Made by a program: the position numbers and the translations under genes. Below are positions 52,677 through 63,066 of a stretch of 64,000 nt of DNA, in pieces; position 1 is the stretch's first letter, and every line of letters starts with the position of its first letter. The notes beneath the pieces are model-generated. The model was given only the letters and a program-made list of their open reading frames with translations, was not told where the DNA came from and did not search any database. Origin of the DNA: Bacteroidaceae bacterium. GTDB taxonomy: Bacteria > Bacteroidota > Bacteroidia > Bacteroidales > Bacteroidaceae. Location: assembly GCA_017650105.1 (NCBI GenBank), contig JAGCFO010000005.1, positions 1-64,000 of the forward strand, in the 5' to 3' direction.

Positions 52677-55217
52677 ATGCGACGATTATATATATTATTA
52701 GCCTTTTGTGCCTTGTACACATCGGTAAGCGCTGATCCTACAGGGACATACTACTCGTCAATAGACGGACTGAAGGGCGATGCGCTGAAGACTCGACTGA
52801 AGGCTGTGGTGAACAACCACAGCTATATAGACTACGGACAGCTGGACGATAAATACCCCGACATCTATACCATCACCGACAGGGGAACGGAATATGTGTA
52901 CGACATCTTCTCGAAGAATTACTATACCTATGCCAACGGGGGCTTCAACAAGGAACACGTGGTACCCAAGAGCTGGTGGGGAGGTCACACGACGCTTGAC
53001 TGCTATCACGACATTATAAGCGTGGTGCCTGCCAACGCAGAGGCTAACTCAAAGAAGAACAACTTCCCTCCCGGCACGGTGAAGAGCGCCTACTATGACA
53101 ACGGACGACTGCGCGTGGGAACACCTACCAACGGCCTCGGCACGGAGTTCCAATCGGTGTTTGAGCCTGCCGACGAGTTCAAGGGCGACTTCGCACGCAT
53201 CTACATGTATGTGGCTACCTGCTATGACGATGCGCCCTGGGCAGAGGACGGCACCTCGAGCGAGTTCAGAACAGAGACATGGCCCACGATGAGCGAATGG
53301 CTCTACAAACTGCTGCTTAAATGGCACAACGACGACCCCGTGAGCGACACCGAACGAACCATGAACGACAGGGTGCAGAGGGTGCAGGGCAACCGCAACC
53401 CCTTCGTGGACTACCCTACCCTGGCCGACTACATATGGGGCGACTGGAGGGGCATGACCTTCTCGCTCGATGACCAGAACCTCTACGTGCACAGCAACAT
53501 CGACTATCCCGGTACGCTGACGGGCACGTCGACGGTGAGGAACATCTGCCTGTCGCAGACCACCTTCGCCTGCCACTCGGTGTTAGTAGGGAGCACGGTG
53601 ACAAAGACTTTCACGGTGCGACTGACGGACATGAACAGGGAGGTGACCATCGCCCCGACAACGGGCACGGTGTCACCCTCAACAATAGCGGCAGGGACGG
53701 CAGAGGCTATGATAACATGGACCTACACGCCGACGACGACAGGGAACTTCGACGATAGGGTGACCCTGACTGCAGGCTCCGCCTCGGCTGCCGTGCGCAT
53801 CTACGGCACGGTGTATGATCCGAACGAGGAACAGGACGACGGCACCGAGTGGGAGCTGGTGACATCGGCCAACGACCTGGAGGTGGGCGACGAGTACCTG
53901 CTGGTATGCCGCAGCACAGGCAGCGTGGCAAGCACTCTGACGGGGGGCTATTTGCCACGCGTCACCACCAGCAAGCTGGAGGCATCGACGACTCGCTTCA
54001 CGGGCACACCCGACGGGGCTCAGGTGCTGACACTTGGCATGAAGGGCAACTACTTCACCTTTGCACGCGAAGACGGCAAGCTGCTGGGTAGCAACAGCAA
54101 CAGCTCACCGAGCCTGTCGTTCGGTAACAGCAGCGCCTCGCAGACATGGACCATCAGCATCAACAACAGCACCAAGGATGTGACGATAGCCAACACCACC
54201 GACAACTGTGGCACGATGTACTATAACTCGAACGCGCAACGCTTCAAGACATACACCAGCACAGGCCAGATGCTGCCGCAACTGTTCCACAAGGTGGGCG
54301 AGGCAGTAAGCTACTCGCTGACATGGATGGTGGGCGACGAGACCTACTACACCTCCACAGCGTTCTTCGGACAGCCTCTGGTGCAGCCTACGGTATCGCC
54401 CTCGGCAGAGGGATACACCTTCATGGGCTGGACGACAGCGGAGAACATCAGCAGCGACGGAACGGGCATCACCTTCCTGGGAACGGACGAGACGGTGAGG
54501 GGCGACGCCACCTACCACGCTGTGTTTGCCCTGCAGCACACCTCTGAAGAGGGCACGGCACAGACTCTGCTGGACGACGACTTCAGCTCCATCACATCGG
54601 GCGACAATACCTCCTCAACCGGCTCAAACGCTGCATGGAGCGGCGACAGCACGTTCCCGACAGTGAACAGTGCTTACAAGGCTGGTGGTGTGGTGAGAAT
54701 CGGCAAGAGCGGAGGGGCTGGCTCCATCACCAGCGTACCCCTCGACGCCGTTGCCGGCACGGAGGTGGAGGTGACCTTCGACGTGAAGGGATGGTCATCG
54801 GTGGAAGGCAAGATCGTCGTCACCGTAGGGAGCGAGAGCCAGACCGTCACCTACGAGGCTGTGATGAGCAGCAGCGAGTTTGAGAACAAGAGCGTGACCT
54901 TTACCCTCGCCGACGACAATCCATCGCTCACATTAGCCTCAACGGCGAAGCGCGTCTTCATAGACAACGTGAGGGTGAGCACCGTGGTAAACACCATTTA
55001 CTATAGCGACTACACGCTCTACCCCTCTGCTACGTTGCCTCTGGTGGGTGACGTGAACGAAGACGGAGAGGTGAACGTAAGCGACGTGACGGCGCTGGTA
55101 GTCCACATACTGGGCAACGCCGAATACGACGTGACGCTGTGTGACCTGAACGAAGACGGAGAGGTGAACGTGAGCGACGTGACGGCACTGGTAGCCCTCA
55201 TACTCAACAACGAATAG
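52677..55217 (+). CDS. secreted endonuclease I with dockerin-like tail
   Basis: 846 residues, signal peptide MRRLYILLAFCALYTSVSA. Residues about 25-260 are an endonuclease I (EndA-type) domain: YDIFSKNYYTYANGGFNKEHVVPKSWWGG, with Asn91-Lys-Glu-His94 as the metal/catalytic motif, followed by HDIISVVPANAEANSKKNNFPPG. About 285-380 is Ig-like; about 390-540 resembles the WELVTxxxxLExGxxYLLV domain of the neighbouring secreted protein. A Listeria-Bacteroides repeat follows (YTFMGWTTAENI), then a choice-of-anchor region (LLDDDFSSITSG). Residues 791-846 are a dockerin-like pair (GDVNEDGEVNVSDVTALVVH, DLNEDGEVNVSDVTALVALI). It probably degrades extracellular DNA for nutrients. Confidence 0.88.
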   Translation: MRRLYILLAFCALYTSVSADPTGTYYSSIDGLKGDALKTRLKAVVNNHSYIDYGQLDDKYPDIYTITDRGTEYVYDIFSKNYYTYANGGFNKEHVVPKSWWGGHTTLDCYHDIISVVPANAEANSKKNNFPPGTVKSAYYDNGRLRVGTPTNGLGTEFQSVFEPADEFKGDFARIYMYVATCYDDAPWAEDGTSSEFRTETWPTMSEWLYKLLLKWHNDDPVSDTERTMNDRVQRVQGNRNPFVDYPTLADYIWGDWRGMTFSLDDQNLYVHSNIDYPGTLTGTSTVRNICLSQTTFACHSVLVGSTVTKTFTVRLTDMNREVTIAPTTGTVSPSTIAAGTAEAMITWTYTPTTTGNFDDRVTLTAGSASAAVRIYGTVYDPNEEQDDGTEWELVTSANDLEVGDEYLLVCRSTGSVASTLTGGYLPRVTTSKLEASTTRFTGTPDGAQVLTLGMKGNYFTFAREDGKLLGSNSNSSPSLSFGNSSASQTWTISINNSTKDVTIANTTDNCGTMYYNSNAQRFKTYTSTGQMLPQLFHKVGEAVSYSLTWMVGDETYYTSTAFFGQPLVQPTVSPSAEGYTFMGWTTAENISSDGTGITFLGTDETVRGDATYHAVFALQHTSEEGTAQTLLDDDFSSITSGDNTSSTGSNAAWSGDSTFPTVNSAYKAGGVVRIGKSGGAGSITSVPLDAVAGTEVEVTFDVKGWSSVEGKIVVTVGSESQTVTYEAVMSSSEFENKSVTFTLADDNPSLTLASTAKRVFIDNVRVSTVVNTIYYSDYTLYPSATLPLVGDVNEDGEVNVSDVTALVVHILGNAEYDVTLCDLNEDGEVNVSDVTALVALILNNE

Positions 55218-55348
55218 GTGTCGGCAGAGGGATGAGGTGCCGTTGAACCACCGCTATAACGGGCGACACACAACAAATGACATATCAAGTGATTATCTTG
55301 GCTCTGCCTTGTAAGAGACAGGCAGTGACGCAAGAGGACACGGGAGGG

Positions 55349-56383
55349 TTATTCAGTCCGAAAGGACTGGTATCTCTCCCACTCTTTCAGCACGTCGGCA
55401 TGACTGGCATCTGTGAAGAAATCGGCACGCAGCTCGCGGCTGAAGGGCGCCCAGTTGCCGCTGACGACACCTCCGCAGGCGATGACGGGTTGGAAAATGC
55501 CGCTGTTGTTGTGAGCCCTGTGGCGGAACTCCGGGGGAACGGCGATGTCGCGGCTCTTGTAGCTGATGAGATACTCGTCGTAGGGAGGGATGAGGAGGCA
55601 TCGGCTCTGCCGGAAACCGCGCGTACGGCAGTCGTCGGTGAGATAGAATGTGATGCCCTTCCACGTCTCCTTGCGCAGCGCGCCTCCAAGCATGTCGATG
55701 CCCCTGCGACAGTCGCTGATATTGAGTCCCGACCACCACACGAAATCGTCGAGCGTGGCAGGCTGACGGCTCCGGAAGTACTTGAGGGTAAGCCGTGCAA
55801 GGGTTTCATCGCGGTTGAAGGGATTTTTTGCGGGCACTTTCTCGGCTGCGAGGGCATAGGTGGCCTTCATGGGCAGGAGGTTGCCGCTGCAGAGGGAGCC
55901 TGAGAGCTCGGCATAGCGTATGTGATATGAGAGGCGGTGGTCGTCGATGCAGATGCCCATCTCATCGAGGGCGAGAGTGAAATCGTCCTTCGTAGCGCTG
56001 CCTTTCTCAGCTGCTGTCTTCAGGAGGATGTTGCGGATAAGCCGTGCCTCATGGTCGGAGATGCTGATGTTGTTGCTGCTCATCCACCCTCTGATGACAG
56101 CCAGCGCCTTGGGTGCACACAGCTCAAGGAAGGGCCAGTAGTCGGCTACCGACACCAGCTGCCACGTGCCGCGCATGAGATGGAGACGGACGATCTGCCC
56201 GCTGTCGAAGGCCTGACTGAAAGCCGCTGCCGAGGGTTTGCGCGTGCGCATAGCCACAGCCCAGCGCATCATGCGATACTCCTGCGCCTGCACGGCACCC
56301 ATGTGCTCAACCGCCTCAGCAGGGCTGGCAAACTGAGGGCAGATGAGCTGCTGGTTGAGGAGACGGAGGGCAATAGGATTCAT
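55349..56383 (-). CDS. winged-helix DNA-binding (HTH_42, AlkZ/YcaQ-like) protein
   Basis: 344 residues. LRLLNQQLICPQFASPAEAVEHMGAVQAQEYRMMRWAVAMR contains a Gln-Ala-Gln motif (Gln32, Gln34) at the position of the catalytic QxQ of AlkZ-type DNA glycosylases. IVRLHLMRGTWQLVSVADYWPFLEL, TLARLTLKYFRSRQPATLDDFVWWSGLNISDCRRGI and LIPPYDEYLISYKSRD are further family marks. These enzymes unhook interstrand crosslinks or excise bulky alkyl bases. Alone on the minus strand, convergent with the endonuclease gene. Glycosylase activity is inferred, not proven. Confidence 0.82.
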   Translation of the reverse strand: MNPIALRLLNQQLICPQFASPAEAVEHMGAVQAQEYRMMRWAVAMRTRKPSAAAFSQAFDSGQIVRLHLMRGTWQLVSVADYWPFLELCAPKALAVIRGWMSSNNISISDHEARLIRNILLKTAAEKGSATKDDFTLALDEMGICIDDHRLSYHIRYAELSGSLCSGNLLPMKATYALAAEKVPAKNPFNRDETLARLTLKYFRSRQPATLDDFVWWSGLNISDCRRGIDMLGGALRKETWKGITFYLTDDCRTRGFRQSRCLLIPPYDEYLISYKSRDIAVPPEFRHRAHNNSGIFQPVIACGGVVSGNWAPFSRELRADFFTDASHADVLKEWERYQSFRTE

Positions 56384-56440
56384 GATGCTTGAGGCGACTC
56401 ATGGAGAGCAGGCTCTTCTGAAGAGAGTGAGAAAGCGGTG

Positions 56441-58510
56441 CTACTCGCTACGGAAAGTGGAAGCAGGCAGCCCGGCACCGTTCACCAGATTGGCACGCGT
56501 GAAAGGTTGCCAGCCGTAGCGTACGAAGCGCGGATGCTTCACCTCGGGGCTGCTGACACGTACCTCGTCACCTACCACGACAGCCTCTGCCGGGAAGAAC
56601 TCACCATCGTACTCGGCAACCTCGAAGGTGCGCAAGGGAGCACCGTCGGAGGAGTGAAGCCCCTCGGCATAGCGGAACTGCACCCACGCACTCCCCTCGC
56701 GGAACGACACCGAGCGGAAAAGAGGTCCCGAAGGCACCATGTGGGAGAAGCCGTAGTCGTTGTGCAGAGCCCACGCTGCCAGCCTGTGACCGAGGGGGCG
56801 CTTTGAACGTGGATGCACATCGAGAGAGTCGCCCAGGTCGGTGCACACAGCCATGCCCGTGTGGGGAACCTTGTCAAGGAGCTTCAGCTGCGAATACCTG
56901 AACCAAGGCCACTGAGGGCGATTGAGGCTGGAGAGCTGCATGTAGTAGAACGGCATGTCGGGCTGATGCCACGCCTTGCGCCAGCTGCCGACAAGCAGAG
57001 GGAAGAGCGCGTCGTGGGCATCCTTGTTGTGGGCATTGCTCTCGCCTTGATACCAGATGACGCCGCTTATGGGCAGCGATAGGATCGGCGCGATGCCTGC
57101 CTCGAAGAGATAGCACGGCTGGTAGGGATGGCGCTGAAGGGCGTTATGACCCTCGCCCATATTCGTCTCGGCACGCCCCCGCACCCAGTCCTGGATGAAA
57201 TCGTTCTTCGTCCAGTCACGCAGCACGGCAGGGAACTCATGTTCTATCGTCGTGCGGTCTATCCAAGCCTCAATGCCGCTGCCTCCAATGGCATTGTTGA
57301 TGATGCCTATGGGGCACTGCAGACTGTCGTGCAGCTCGCGTGCGAAGTAGTAGCCTATGGCACTGAAGCGGGGCGACGTTTGTGGGGTGCACATCTCCCA
57401 CGAGGGTTCTGTGAAGTAATGGAGCTTGTTGATGGAGTCAAGGGCGCTCGCGCTCCACTGGATATTGTTTGTGAGCCAGCGCGCCTCGAAGTTGAGGAGG
57501 CGGATGTCGGGGATGTCGGAGAGGGGGATATCTTCGGCGGCGGTGTTGCACTGCTGTAACTGGAATGTCATGTTCGACTGCCCCGAGCACAGCCACAACT
57601 CGCCAGCCATCACGTTGTGAAGTTCCAACGTCTGCTTTCCGCTTTTCACAGTAAGCGTGTAGGGTCCCCCGCTCGGCAGGGGCGAGATAGACACCTTCCA
57701 CTTGCCGTCGAGCCCTGCAGTAGCGGTATGCTTCTGCCCGTTGATGCGCACAGTAACCTTGTCGCTCGCATTTGCCACACCCTCCAGAGCGAAAGCCCTG
57801 TTGCGAGGCAGCACCATGTTGTCAGTATAATAAGGAGGGAGCTGCAGCCCGCCATAGTCGCCCGTGATGGCGGAATAGACTATCTGCGCCATGATGCCAT
57901 AGCCCTCTTTGTTAGGATGGATCGCATCGGGGAAGAGTTCGGGACGGCAATGCAGGGGCTCGAAGAACGATATCAGCTCGCACTGCTTGCGCTCTGCCAC
58001 TTGTGCAATGACAGGCTGAATCTCGTCGTGCCAGTCGCGCGTACCGCTGAGGAAACGATGATGACGATCAGAGAGAGGAGTCATCTGGCAGACGATGACT
58101 CGGCACTTGGGATTTGACTTCCTCACAGAGTCGATGAGCGCGGAGTAGTCGGCAACGAACTCGTCGCGGTAGGCAGGCCATGCGCGAGGATCGGTGTCGT
58201 TGATGCCCAGATGGATAACAGCGATGTCGCCGCCGAACGCCATTGCTTCCTTGAACTCCTGCTGCTGCATATAGGGACGATAAGCTCTTCGCAGCAGCGT
58301 GGCACCAGGCTTGCCGAAACGTCCCACTTCGTATCCGTCGCCGAGCAACTGCTGCAGTTGGGCGGGATAGGAGTCTACCTCGGGATGACTGAGCCCCGTG
58401 CCGTAGGTGATGCTGTTTCCTATACAACTCACACGCACGGGCTTATCTCCCGCGGCATAGAGGGTGACAACAAAGCAAAGCTGACACATCAGCATGACAA
58501 ATCTTTTCAT
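56441..58510 (-). CDS. two-domain esterase: SGNH hydrolase fused to sialate O-acetylesterase-like domain
   Basis: 689 residues from ATG 58510, where a signal peptide begins (MKRFVMLMCQLCFVVTLYAAG). Residues about 20-225 are an SGNH/GDSL esterase: CIGNSITYGTG (Ser), GKPGATL (Gly), HLGINDTDP (Asn) and FPDAIHPNKEG (Asp/His). The rest is a 9-O-acetylesterase (SASA) domain: beta module YTLTVKSGKQTLELHN, then AGELWLCSGQSNMTFQ (Ser), GGSGIEAWID and VIWYQGESNAHN (Gln/Glu). Both domains look catalytically complete. It removes acetyl groups from sialic acid or from xylan/pectin sugars in the periplasm; the neighbours do not decide. Confidence 0.88.
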   Translation of the reverse strand: MKRFVMLMCQLCFVVTLYAAGDKPVRVSCIGNSITYGTGLSHPEVDSYPAQLQQLLGDGYEVGRFGKPGATLLRRAYRPYMQQQEFKEAMAFGGDIAVIHLGINDTDPRAWPAYRDEFVADYSALIDSVRKSNPKCRVIVCQMTPLSDRHHRFLSGTRDWHDEIQPVIAQVAERKQCELISFFEPLHCRPELFPDAIHPNKEGYGIMAQIVYSAITGDYGGLQLPPYYTDNMVLPRNRAFALEGVANASDKVTVRINGQKHTATAGLDGKWKVSISPLPSGGPYTLTVKSGKQTLELHNVMAGELWLCSGQSNMTFQLQQCNTAAEDIPLSDIPDIRLLNFEARWLTNNIQWSASALDSINKLHYFTEPSWEMCTPQTSPRFSAIGYYFARELHDSLQCPIGIINNAIGGSGIEAWIDRTTIEHEFPAVLRDWTKNDFIQDWVRGRAETNMGEGHNALQRHPYQPCYLFEAGIAPILSLPISGVIWYQGESNAHNKDAHDALFPLLVGSWRKAWHQPDMPFYYMQLSSLNRPQWPWFRYSQLKLLDKVPHTGMAVCTDLGDSLDVHPRSKRPLGHRLAAWALHNDYGFSHMVPSGPLFRSVSFREGSAWVQFRYAEGLHSSDGAPLRTFEVAEYDGEFFPAEAVVVGDEVRVSSPEVKHPRFVRYGWQPFTRANLVNGAGLPASTFRSE

Positions 58511-58541
58511 ATGCGACACAATTTTTATTTTCCTTTGTCGG

Positions 58542-58549
58542 CAAAGATA
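58542..58549 (-). promoter_or_regulatory. -7 box of the esterase gene
   Basis: Minus-strand TATCTTTG (58549-58542), 32 bp before the ATG. No TTTG at the -33 distance. Confidence 0.45.
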
Positions 58550-58738
58550 ATGCTTTCTGCCGAAATTCCTATGTCTGCTGCCACATTGTTTCATTCAACA
58601 TACACACTTGTGAAGAAAACATCGTGCGGGGAGAAGAAACCATAGCTCAGGGAGAAGAAAGCACCTCTCGAAATAAAGCAAAAATGATAATTTGAAAAAA
58701 AATGCGTTTTTTTCTTTTAAAATCGTAATTATTGTCCT

Positions 58739-58746
58739 ATTTTTGC
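58739..58746 (+). promoter_or_regulatory. -7 box of the subtilisin gene
   Basis: TATTTTTG lies 43 bp before the ATG at 58789, in a strongly AT-rich stretch. The -33 position is only T-rich. The 58600-58670 region also has degenerate GGGAGAAGAAA repeats similar to the intergenic repeat family. Confidence 0.4.
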
Positions 58747-58788
58747 CGTGTTTTTTAAATTCGAAAGCCTTCAACAATTGAAGAATAT

Positions 58789-61700
58789 ATGAAGAGAGCC
58801 TTACTCATCGGCATCTTGATGACAGCCGCATGCACCCTGTCATTCGCACAGAATGAAATCAGTAACAAACTGTCCATCAGCACACAGATGTTCCTCGACG
58901 AACGAGATGGAAAGATTGACATAAGTGAACAGACAAGCACCTCCAAGGGTGGAATGACAAACGCCATCATTGGAAAGTGGGACAAACGCAAGAAGAACGA
59001 CAAGCGCTTCTATGCCTCACCCGACACTCTGGAGGGAAAAGCATACATCTCAACATTCCTTCGCCTCGACGACAGCAACAGCGTCGGCAGCCTTGAAGCC
59101 AAGGGAGTCATCCTGCAGTGCTCCTTCGACAACGGCTTGGTGACAGCCCTCGTACCCGTCGACTCGATAGAATCGGTTGCCGGGCTCTCGAGCGTGAGGC
59201 GCATCAACGTGGCTTCACTCATGCAGCCCATGACCGACAAAGCACGCTCGGCGACAAATGTTGATGATGCCCTATCGCTGTCAACAGAAGCTATCGCCTC
59301 GGGGCTGTCTGCCAAGTACGACGGCACGGGCGTAGTGCTGGGCGTTATCGACACGGGCATCGACTTCCAGCACATCGCTTTCAAAGATGCCAACGGCAAC
59401 TCTCGTATCAAGCGTGCCTATGTCTACAACGGCTCCTCGGCAAAGGAATACACCAACATCTCCTCTAACAGTCCTACCACCGACGATAAGACTAACGATC
59501 ATGGTACCCACACAAGCACCACGGCAGGAGGCTCCAGCGTGAAAGTGAACGGCAACAACGTCAGCGTTACCAACGATCATGCAAACGCCACCTACGGAGG
59601 CATGGCTCCCGGGGCTGACCTTTATTTAGCAGCCATCAACGGACTGTCAAGTACATATCTTGCCAATGCCTTGAAGAAGATATGTGACTATGCCGACGGC
59701 GTGGGTAAGCCTGTAGTCATCAGCAACAGCTGGGGTTCGCAGTTCGGTCCCCACGACGGCACGGGAGACTTTGCCGACATCACTGCACAGTACTTCAACG
59801 ACTCGAAGCCGAACCACATCTGCCTTTTCGCTGCTTCCAACGACGGAGGCAAGAGCAAGGACAACGAGGGCGGAGGCTACCATCTCAGCGGTACGGCATC
59901 GAGCAGCAAACCCTTGGGGAGCATACTGCGCAGCGCCACCTACATCAACACCGATGCCGGCTACTATTACTACGGGGTCATCGCTAACGCATGGGCACGC
60001 TCAAGCAGCGTCGGCAGCATGGCATGCAAAATCTTCGTTCTCGACTCAAGCACAGGCGCTGTCAAGACCTCTGTAACCGTGAATCCTACTACCAGCGGAG
60101 CTACCGTGAGCGGACTGAGTTCCTATTTCAAGGGCACATTGGTTGCCTACAAGGACTATATCAGTTCGAACAAGACACAAATATTGCTCTACACCAACGG
60201 GCTCACATCCCAAAGTACTACCACCACTACCAAAAACGGCGAGTCATATTATGTCAGCAAATACACCCTTGCAGTGCAATTCTACCCCACTAGCGGCAGC
60301 AGCACCATCGACGTGTGGGGAGGCACTTACGGATACTTTACCAATCACCTGACTACCAGCGGCTACACGTGGACTAACGGTTCCGACGATATGTGTGTGA
60401 GCGACGAGGCTACCGACCCGAATGTCATCTCCATCGGTGCCTACGTTACCAGCAACACCACCACCGACTATCAGAATCACACTACCGACTTCAGCAGCGA
60501 GTATACGATAGGCGACATTGCCTACTTCTCAAGCTTTGCCACTGCCAGCCAAAGCCCCACAGGCAAGCAATATCCGTGGATTTGTGCTCCCGGAGCACGC
60601 ATCGTGGCAGGTGTCAACCACTACCACACGGCTTCCGTCGACGAATACAGCTACTACGGAAGCGATTTCTCCTCCGACCTCGTAGTGAACAGCTCCAGCA
60701 ATCCATACGCCGCCATGGAGGGCACGTCGATGGCAACGCCTGTTGCTGCGGGTATCGTGGCACTATGGTTGCAGGCAGCCACTGAGACAGGCAAGACACT
60801 CACTACCAGCCAAGTGAAGGAGATTATGAAGGAGACCGCCATCCACGATGCCTTCACCACCACAGGAGCTAACGCCTCCCACTTCGGCAACGGCAAGATT
60901 GATGCCCTTGCAGGCATCTGCAGCATTGTGGGAGCAACCAGCTTGCCACGCATCACCGCCACGACAAACGAACTGAACTTCGAGACCTCCCTGCTCAAAC
61001 CCGTGACAAAGACCTTCGACGTGAGAGGTTTCGACCTCTCCGACCCCTTGAGCATCTCCGTTTTGGGGGATGACTTCTCGGCCGACATTACCCACATCAC
61101 TACCGCCGACGCCGCTGCAGGGACGACTGTCGCCATCACCTTCTGCCCCACAACGGCAGGCACCAAGACGGGCATCGTCACCCTCAGCAGCAGCGAAGCA
61201 GAGCCTGTCACCATCTCCCTTACCGGCATAGTGCATGCGCCCCTCATTAGCACATCTACTCCGCTGGTAGCCTTCGACGACTGCTTTGCTACGCTCACCT
61301 ACTCGCAGTCCGTCACCGTCGGCGGCCAGTACCTCCTCGACGGCATCGCCGTCAGCCTCGCCGACGACAGCGGCATGTTCAGCATTGCCCTGGATACCAT
61401 TCCTCATGCCAACGGCAGCGCCTCTGCAGAGGTGACAGTCACCTATGCCCCCACTGATGCCGGCACCCACCAAGCCACGCTCATCCTCTCCAGTCCGAGT
61501 GCCGAAGCCGTAACCGTCACCCTCTCCGGCACCGCTGCCGCCGCCACTCCCAGACTCGACGTATCGAACACCACCCTCACCTTCTCCACCCATGTCGATG
61601 AGGTAGCAAACCAGACATTCCACGTCAGCGGCATGTTCATCGACGACGAAGTGACGGTCAACCTCTCCGACGACAACGGCGTGTTCAGCGTCAACCCCTC

Positions 61701-62952
61701 CTCCCTCTCTCCCAGCCAGATAGCAGCGGGAGCCACTATCACAGTCTCCTTCCTTGCCGCCGACGAAGGCACCTTCACGGGCTCCGTCCTCCTCACCAGC
61801 GGCGATACCTCCGCCACCGTCATGCTCTCTGCCGAGGCTAACGACGGCGGCACAGCCGAAGACCCTTTCCTCAACATCCGCAAGCATGCCACCATCAGCC
61901 ACACGGGGTGGACCAACTATAAGTATACCGCCTATCCCAACGACGGCACGGCATGGCTAACCTTCGCTGCTTACGATGCCTACACCAACGACGACAGCCA
62001 GCGCTGGTACAGCATGGGCTCTGTCTCCACCACCTCAACCAGCTGGAACGCCTCCGCTCCCTTCCTCGGTAGCAGCGCCTATGGCACCACGCGTGCTGTC
62101 AACAACTCAGGCAGCATATGGGGAGGCACAGGTGCTACCACCCTCACGTTCTACGTAACTGCATGCACGGAAGTCACCATCTGCGGCAAAAACGGCTCGG
62201 GCTCCAGCTTCTCGTCCGTCAAGACCTCGCTGAGCGCCTATGCGTGCACCCTCGATGCCGACGGAACGCCCACTGCCGCCTCCGCCGCCGCCAAGACCGC
62301 CACCTCCACCACCAAGAACTCTGCTGTCACCCTCCGATGCAACGGGCTCGATGCCTCAACCGTCTACAAGGTGGTCGTCACCCTCACACGAGCCACCCTC
62401 TACGAGATAGCCTTGCAGACACCCCTGCCGACGCCCGTCATCCATGCCGACCCGCAACAGATTACCCTCACATCGACGGCAGGCACTCCTGCCACGGCAG
62501 CGTTTACCGTGAGGGGCTCCCATTTGCGCGACGACATCAACGTCAGCCTGTCCGACGACAGCGGCACGTTCAGTGTCGATACCACCCGTGTGACCACCGC
62601 CGATGCAGCTGCAGGCATGCCTGTGAGCGTCACCTTCAATCCTACCGCCGAGGGGACATACAGCTGCTTGCTCACCCTTTCCAGCACTGATGCCGAGACG
62701 GTAACCGTCGCCCTCACTGGAACAGCCGTCGCCCCCGCTACCGCTGTGGTGGGCGACACCAACGGCGACGGTGTGCTAAACGTGTCTGACGTCACCCTCA
62801 TGGTCCGCCACATCCTTTCCACTGAAGGCGACGGTGATAGCCCCTGCCTCTCCCTGCAGCAGATGGATGTGAACGGCGACGGCGTGGTCGACGTGGCGGA
62901 CGTCACCCAGCTTGTCGCCCTCATACTCGGTAGCTCAACAGACAGCGAATAG
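58789..62952 (+). CDS. secreted subtilisin-like (S8) protease with dockerin-like tail
   Basis: 1387 residues, signal peptide MKRALLIGILMTAACTLSFA. The S8 domain spans about 165-720. Its triad is Asp188 (VLGVIDTGIDF), His238 (TNDHGTHTSTTAGG) and Ser647 (MEGTSMATPVAAG). About 385-530 is inserted beta-rich sequence between His and Ser. Downstream come several related Ig-like/abnormal-spindle-type modules of about 85-100 residues (for example SVTFNPTAEGTYSCLLTLSS), a lectin-like region at about 1025-1210, and a dockerin-like pair at 1322-1387 (GDTNGDGVLNVSDVTLMVRH, DVNGDGVVDVADVTQLVALI). It probably degrades host, dietary or microbial protein outside the cell. G+C is high and Ser/Thr-rich throughout. 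Confidence 0.92.
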   Translation: MKRALLIGILMTAACTLSFAQNEISNKLSISTQMFLDERDGKIDISEQTSTSKGGMTNAIIGKWDKRKKNDKRFYASPDTLEGKAYISTFLRLDDSNSVGSLEAKGVILQCSFDNGLVTALVPVDSIESVAGLSSVRRINVASLMQPMTDKARSATNVDDALSLSTEAIASGLSAKYDGTGVVLGVIDTGIDFQHIAFKDANGNSRIKRAYVYNGSSAKEYTNISSNSPTTDDKTNDHGTHTSTTAGGSSVKVNGNNVSVTNDHANATYGGMAPGADLYLAAINGLSSTYLANALKKICDYADGVGKPVVISNSWGSQFGPHDGTGDFADITAQYFNDSKPNHICLFAASNDGGKSKDNEGGGYHLSGTASSSKPLGSILRSATYINTDAGYYYYGVIANAWARSSSVGSMACKIFVLDSSTGAVKTSVTVNPTTSGATVSGLSSYFKGTLVAYKDYISSNKTQILLYTNGLTSQSTTTTTKNGESYYVSKYTLAVQFYPTSGSSTIDVWGGTYGYFTNHLTTSGYTWTNGSDDMCVSDEATDPNVISIGAYVTSNTTTDYQNHTTDFSSEYTIGDIAYFSSFATASQSPTGKQYPWICAPGARIVAGVNHYHTASVDEYSYYGSDFSSDLVVNSSSNPYAAMEGTSMATPVAAGIVALWLQAATETGKTLTTSQVKEIMKETAIHDAFTTTGANASHFGNGKIDALAGICSIVGATSLPRITATTNELNFETSLLKPVTKTFDVRGFDLSDPLSISVLGDDFSADITHITTADAAAGTTVAITFCPTTAGTKTGIVTLSSSEAEPVTISLTGIVHAPLISTSTPLVAFDDCFATLTYSQSVTVGGQYLLDGIAVSLADDSGMFSIALDTIPHANGSASAEVTVTYAPTDAGTHQATLILSSPSAEAVTVTLSGTAAAATPRLDVSNTTLTFSTHVDEVANQTFHVSGMFIDDEVTVNLSDDNGVFSVNPSSLSPSQIAAGATITVSFLAADEGTFTGSVLLTSGDTSATVMLSAEANDGGTAEDPFLNIRKHATISHTGWTNYKYTAYPNDGTAWLTFAAYDAYTNDDSQRWYSMGSVSTTSTSWNASAPFLGSSAYGTTRAVNNSGSIWGGTGATTLTFYVTACTEVTICGKNGSGSSFSSVKTSLSAYACTLDADGTPTAASAAAKTATSTTKNSAVTLRCNGLDASTVYKVVVTLTRATLYEIALQTPLPTPVIHADPQQITLTSTAGTPATAAFTVRGSHLRDDINVSLSDDSGTFSVDTTRVTTADAAAGMPVSVTFNPTAEGTYSCLLTLSSTDAETVTVALTGTAVAPATAVVGDTNGDGVLNVSDVTLMVRHILSTEGDGDSPCLSLQQMDVNGDGVVDVADVTQLVALILGSSTDSE

Positions 62953-63066
62953 CATCAGCCCCTGCCATCAGCCCATCACCGCCAATCGCCTGCGCCACCC
63001 CTGATGCCGACCCCACACATCGAGCAAACAAAACCATACACATGTGCCACAAAAAATCACCATCCC

